NCBI RefSeq assembly: GCF_024055725.1
Contig: NZ_JAMXMX010000008.1
Location: 124,001 to 188,000 of the forward strand
Direction: 5' to 3'
Origin: Actinoallomurus spadix
GTDB taxonomy: Bacteria; Actinomycetota; Actinomycetes; Streptosporangiales; Streptosporangiaceae
DNA: 64,000 nucleotides
Shown: positions 61,695 to 64,000 of the stretch, piece by piece
How the letters are laid out: every line of letters begins with the position of its first letter
Numbering within the stretch: position 1 is the stretch's first letter
Made by a program: the position numbers and the translations under genes
Notes under the pieces: generated by a model
Seen by the model: the letters and a program-made list of their open reading frames with translations, nothing else
What the model was told of the DNA's origin: nothing
The model's database searches: none

Positions 61695-62429
61695 TCAGGT
61701 CGTGCGGCGGCGGAGGGTGGCGGCGCCCAGCAGCAGGGCGAGGACGGTGCAGCCGGCGATGACGGCGATGTCGCGCCAGAGCGTGCCGGTCACGCCGGGG
61801 TGGCCGGTCAGCTCCCGCATCGCCTCGACGAGGTACGACAGCGGCAGCACGTCGGCGATCCACCGCAGCGCCGTGGCCATCTGGTCGCGCGGCACGAACA
61901 GCCCGGCGAGCAGCGTCTGAGGCAGGATGAGCGCGGGCATGAACTGCACCGCCTGGAACTCCGAACGCGCGAAGGCGCTGCTGAACAGCCCCAGGGCGAC
62001 GCCGAGGAGCGCGGCGAGCAGGGTGAGCAGCAGGAGCGCCCACACCGGTCCCCGCAGGTCCAGGCCGAGCCAGGTGAGGGAGATCGTGGCGACGATCCCA
62101 ACCTGGATCAGCGCGGTGACGCCGAAGGCCAGCGCGTAGCCCAGGAGCAGGTCGAGCCGGCCGAGCGGCATCGTCATGAGCCGCTCCAGCGTGCCGCTCG
62201 TCCGCTCCCGGAGCGTGGCGATGCTGGTCACGATGAACATCACGACGAGCGGGAAGACGCCGAGCAGCATCGGCCCGAACCGGTCGAACGCCTCGGGCCG
62301 GTCCATGACGTACCGCAGCAGGATCATCAGCAGGCTGGGGACGCCCACGATCAGCACGAGCGTGCGGTGGTCGTGCCGGAGCTGGCTCAGGATCCGCCGC
62401 GCCGTCGCGAGTGTGATGGTGACGCTCAC
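61695..62429 (-). CDS. ABC-2 type transporter permease
   Basis: A 244-residue membrane subunit with six helices. The N-terminus is SVTITLATARRILSQLRHDH, the conserved loop VTSIATLRERTSGTLERLMT is the ABC-2 signature, and FVPRDQMATALRWIADVLPL is another family block. It starts at GTG 62429, overlapping the ATPase stop. Together they form an exporter for a drug, lipid or antibiotic-like substrate. A TetR gene just upstream probably represses the operon. Confidence 0.9.
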   Translation of the reverse strand: MSVTITLATARRILSQLRHDHRTLVLIVGVPSLLMILLRYVMDRPEAFDRFGPMLLGVFPLVVMFIVTSIATLRERTSGTLERLMTMPLGRLDLLLGYALAFGVTALIQVGIVATISLTWLGLDLRGPVWALLLLTLLAALLGVALGLFSSAFARSEFQAVQFMPALILPQTLLAGLFVPRDQMATALRWIADVLPLSYLVEAMRELTGHPGVTGTLWRDIAVIAGCTVLALLLGAATLRRRTT

Positions 62430-63154
62430 GGCCGCCCCACCTTCTCTCCCCGCTCGATGATGGTGAGGAAGGCCTGTTCGAGGTCGCCGGCGCCGGTCCG
62501 GTCGCGCAGCGCGGCGGGGGTGTCGTCGGCGATGATCCGGCCCTCCCGCATGAGCAGCAGCCGCTCGCACCGGGCGGCCTCGTCCATGACGTGGCTGGAG
62601 ACGAGGAGGGTCGTCCCCCGGCCCGCCAGCTCGTGGAACAGCTCCCACAGCTCGCCGCGCAGCACCGGGTCCAGGCCGACCGTCGGCTCGTCGAGGACGA
62701 GCAGCTCCGGCCGGCCGAGCAGGGCGACGGCGAGGCTCGCCCGGCTCAGCTGGCCGCCGGACAGGGAGGCGGCGAGCTGGTCGCGGGCGCCGCCGAGGCC
62801 GACCTCGTCGAGGACCCGGTCGGCGTCGCCCCGGGGCGCACCGAGGACGGCGGCGAAGTAGCGGAGGTTCTCCCGGACGGTGAGGTCGGCGTAGACGGCC
62901 GGCCGCTGCGTGGCGTAGCCGATGCGGTGGCGCAGCGCGCGGTGGCCGGCCGGACGGCCGAGCACGGTGACCGTGCCGCTCTGGACGATCTGCACGCCGA
63001 CGACGGCCCGCATGAGCGTCGTCTTGCCGCAGCCGCTCGGCCCGAGCAGGCCGACCACGGAGCCGCGCGGCACCTCGAAGGTCAGGCCGCGCAGGACCGT
63101 ACGCCCGCCGCGCGCGACCCGGAGGTCCCGGACCACGATCACGGAATTCATCAT
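62426..63154 (-). CDS. ABC transporter ATP-binding protein
   Basis: A 242-residue ATPase. Walker A is GLLGPSGCGKTTLMRAVVGV, the Q-loop IGYATQRPAVYADLTV, the signature SLSGGQLSRASLAVALLGRP and Walker B LLVLDEPTVGLDP, with the switch His in VSSHVMDEA. The tail GDLEQAFLTIIERGEKV is typical of DrrA-like exporters. It precedes and overlaps the permease gene. ATG 63154 is followed by a second Met. Confidence 0.92.
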   Translation of the reverse strand: MMNSVIVVRDLRVARGGRTVLRGLTFEVPRGSVVGLLGPSGCGKTTLMRAVVGVQIVQSGTVTVLGRPAGHRALRHRIGYATQRPAVYADLTVRENLRYFAAVLGAPRGDADRVLDEVGLGGARDQLAASLSGGQLSRASLAVALLGRPELLVLDEPTVGLDPVLRGELWELFHELAGRGTTLLVSSHVMDEAARCERLLLMREGRIIADDTPAALRDRTGAGDLEQAFLTIIERGEKVGRP

Positions 63155-63207
63155 GCGTTGAATTTAGGCGCGCGCGAAAGAGGGTGTCAAGGCATGGGGC
63201 GGAGCGG

Positions 63208-63792
63208 TCAGCCCTCGAGGTAACGCTGCAGGGTGGGCGCGAGCAGAGCGACGAGCTCGTCCTCGGTCGCCGACGCCATCGGCTCGACCTGCACGATGTA
63301 CTTCAGCATCACGACGCCCAGCATCTGGGACGCGGCCGCCGCGAGGTTCAGCGGCGGCAGGCCGAGGGCCTCGGCGACGCGGGCGAGGATCGCCCGGGTG
63401 ACGAACTCCCGCAGGAGCGCCGCGCCCTGCTCCGTCGTCGCCGCCGACCGGAAGATGCCGACGAACTGCGGGCGCAGCCGCGGATCCGACCAGATCCGCA
63501 GGAACGTCCGCGCCAGCCGCTCACCGATCTGCGATCGCGGGCCGGCCATCACCTGCCCGAGGAACACCGCCGGGTCCACCGGGAACTCCATCGCCGACGC
63601 GAAGAGCTCTTCCTTCGAGCCGAAGAAGTGATGGACCAGCGCGGGGTCCACCCCCGCCTCACGGGCGATCGCCCGGATCGACGCCTTGTCGTAGCCGCGC
63701 TCGCCGAACAGCACGCGCGCGGCCGCCAGGATGTCGTCCCGCGACGAGGACGGCCCGGGGCGGCGCCCTGGGCGGCGCGCCGGCGCCGTCAT
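63208..63792 (-). CDS. TetR-family repressor
   Basis: A 194-residue TetR protein. The DNA-binding domain is SRDDILAAARVLFGERGYDK, ASIRAIAREAGVDPALVHHF, FGSKEELFASAM. The C-terminal domain is helical with no predictable ligand. It lies 53 bp upstream of the ABC exporter on the same strand, so it is likely the local regulator of the exporter operon. No perfect palindrome was seen in the 53-bp gap. Confidence 0.88.
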   Translation of the reverse strand: MTAPARRPGRRPGPSSSRDDILAAARVLFGERGYDKASIRAIAREAGVDPALVHHFFGSKEELFASAMEFPVDPAVFLGQVMAGPRSQIGERLARTFLRIWSDPRLRPQFVGIFRSAATTEQGAALLREFVTRAILARVAEALGLPPLNLAAAASQMLGVVMLKYIVQVEPMASATEDELVALLAPTLQRYLEG

Positions 63793-63811
63793 CCGCGGCG
63801 CATCCCGGGGA

Positions 63812-63845
63812 GCGGCTCCGCCGCCCGTACGGGCAAGGGAGCCGC
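63812..63845 (-). terminator. Hairpin between the partial 3' gene and tetR
   Basis: GCGGCTCC and GGAGCCGC form an 8-bp stem enclosing the palindrome GCCCGTACGGGC. It begins 9 nt past the stop of the partial gene (minus strand). There is no T run. Confidence 0.45.
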
Positions 63846-63853
63846 CGACGCGG

Positions 63854-64000
63854 TCACGAGGGCGTGACCTCGCCCTCGGTGTTCACCTGCCAGGGCCCGG
63901 CGGGAGCGGCCGCGGCGGCGAGATGCAGGCGCGCGAACGCCAGGGACTCGGCCAGATCGCTCTCCCGCTGCTCGCGGTCGGTGGCGCGGCGGGTGTTGAT
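63854..64000 (-). CDS. Unidentified protein, C-terminal end only
   Basis: A minus-strand frame enters from beyond the window and ends at TGA 63854. The 48 visible residues include INTRRATDREQRESDLAESL and FARLHLAAAA, ending QVNTEGEVTPS. The composition is coding-like and helical. There is too little sequence to assign a family. Confidence 0.6.
   Translation of the reverse strand: MNTRRATDREQRESDLAESLAFARLHLAAAAAPAGPWQVNTEGEVTPS

Overview
The window is high-GC actinomycete chromosome with short intergenic gaps, many GTG/TTG starts, ATGA/GTGA gene overlaps and probable leaderless promoters. The housekeeping block hemA, rex, a BldN-like sigma factor, bS22, acuC, an auxiliary-type trpS and proC is arranged much as I remember it in Streptomyces. 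The proteins fit a Streptosporangiales/Thermomonosporaceae-type organism at least as well. The genus is inference.

Layout. (1) 1-5036: conserved block: hemA (partial), rex with its own operator, a glutaredoxin, a membrane/ABM-domain protein, a BldN-like ECF sigma factor and a HAD phosphatase. (2) 5037-6850: an aldo/keto reductase with a palindrome inside its promoter, then two decayed genes. (3) 6852-17672: a metal-homeostasis region. It has a Zn/Mn-type ABC uptake operon with three permease genes (one frameshifted), two tandem Fur-family regulators, an operon encoding a CooC-like ATPase, a permease, a TIGR03943 protein and a His-rich peptide, a flavin oxidoreductase and an internally deleted deacetylase. 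(4) 17722-43010: a salicylate-capped nonribosomal metallophore cluster. It has a divergent salicylate-AMP ligase, two NRPSs (ArCP-Cy-A-PCP-Cy-A-PCP and docking-Cy-A(MT)-PCP-TE), an NAD(P)-binding saccharopine dehydrogenase-like protein, a thiazolinyl-imine reductase fused to a methyltransferase, a P450, a type II thioesterase, a second methyltransferase, two YbtP/YbtQ-like ABC proteins and a salicylate synthase. (5) 43011-43870: a junction with a truncated sigma factor and a 12-bp inverted repeat. (6) 43872-64000: conserved block resumes: acyltransferase, SDR, bS22, HTH protein, phosphatase, acuC, DUF1272 protein, sigma/CU044_5270 pair, MFS/GntR pair, esterase, trpS with a Trp attenuator, glycosylase, proC, subtilase, proline dehydrogenase, an ABC exporter and TetR.

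How the genes fit together. Salicylate synthase makes salicylate, the ligase loads it on the ArCP of NRPS1, and three Cy/A modules add and cyclise Ser/Thr/Cys-type residues. The imine reductase and methyltransferases tailor the chain and a thioesterase with a cysteine nucleophile releases it. Three related 15-bp Fur/Zur-type boxes lie before the metal ABC operon, the CooC operon and the ligase/NRPS divergent promoter, and I saw no IdeR/DmdR-type iron box. With the coelibactin-like gene content this points to a zincophore and zinc-uptake regulon rather than an iron siderophore (inference).

No rRNA, tRNA, CRISPR array or intact transposase was recognised by eye.
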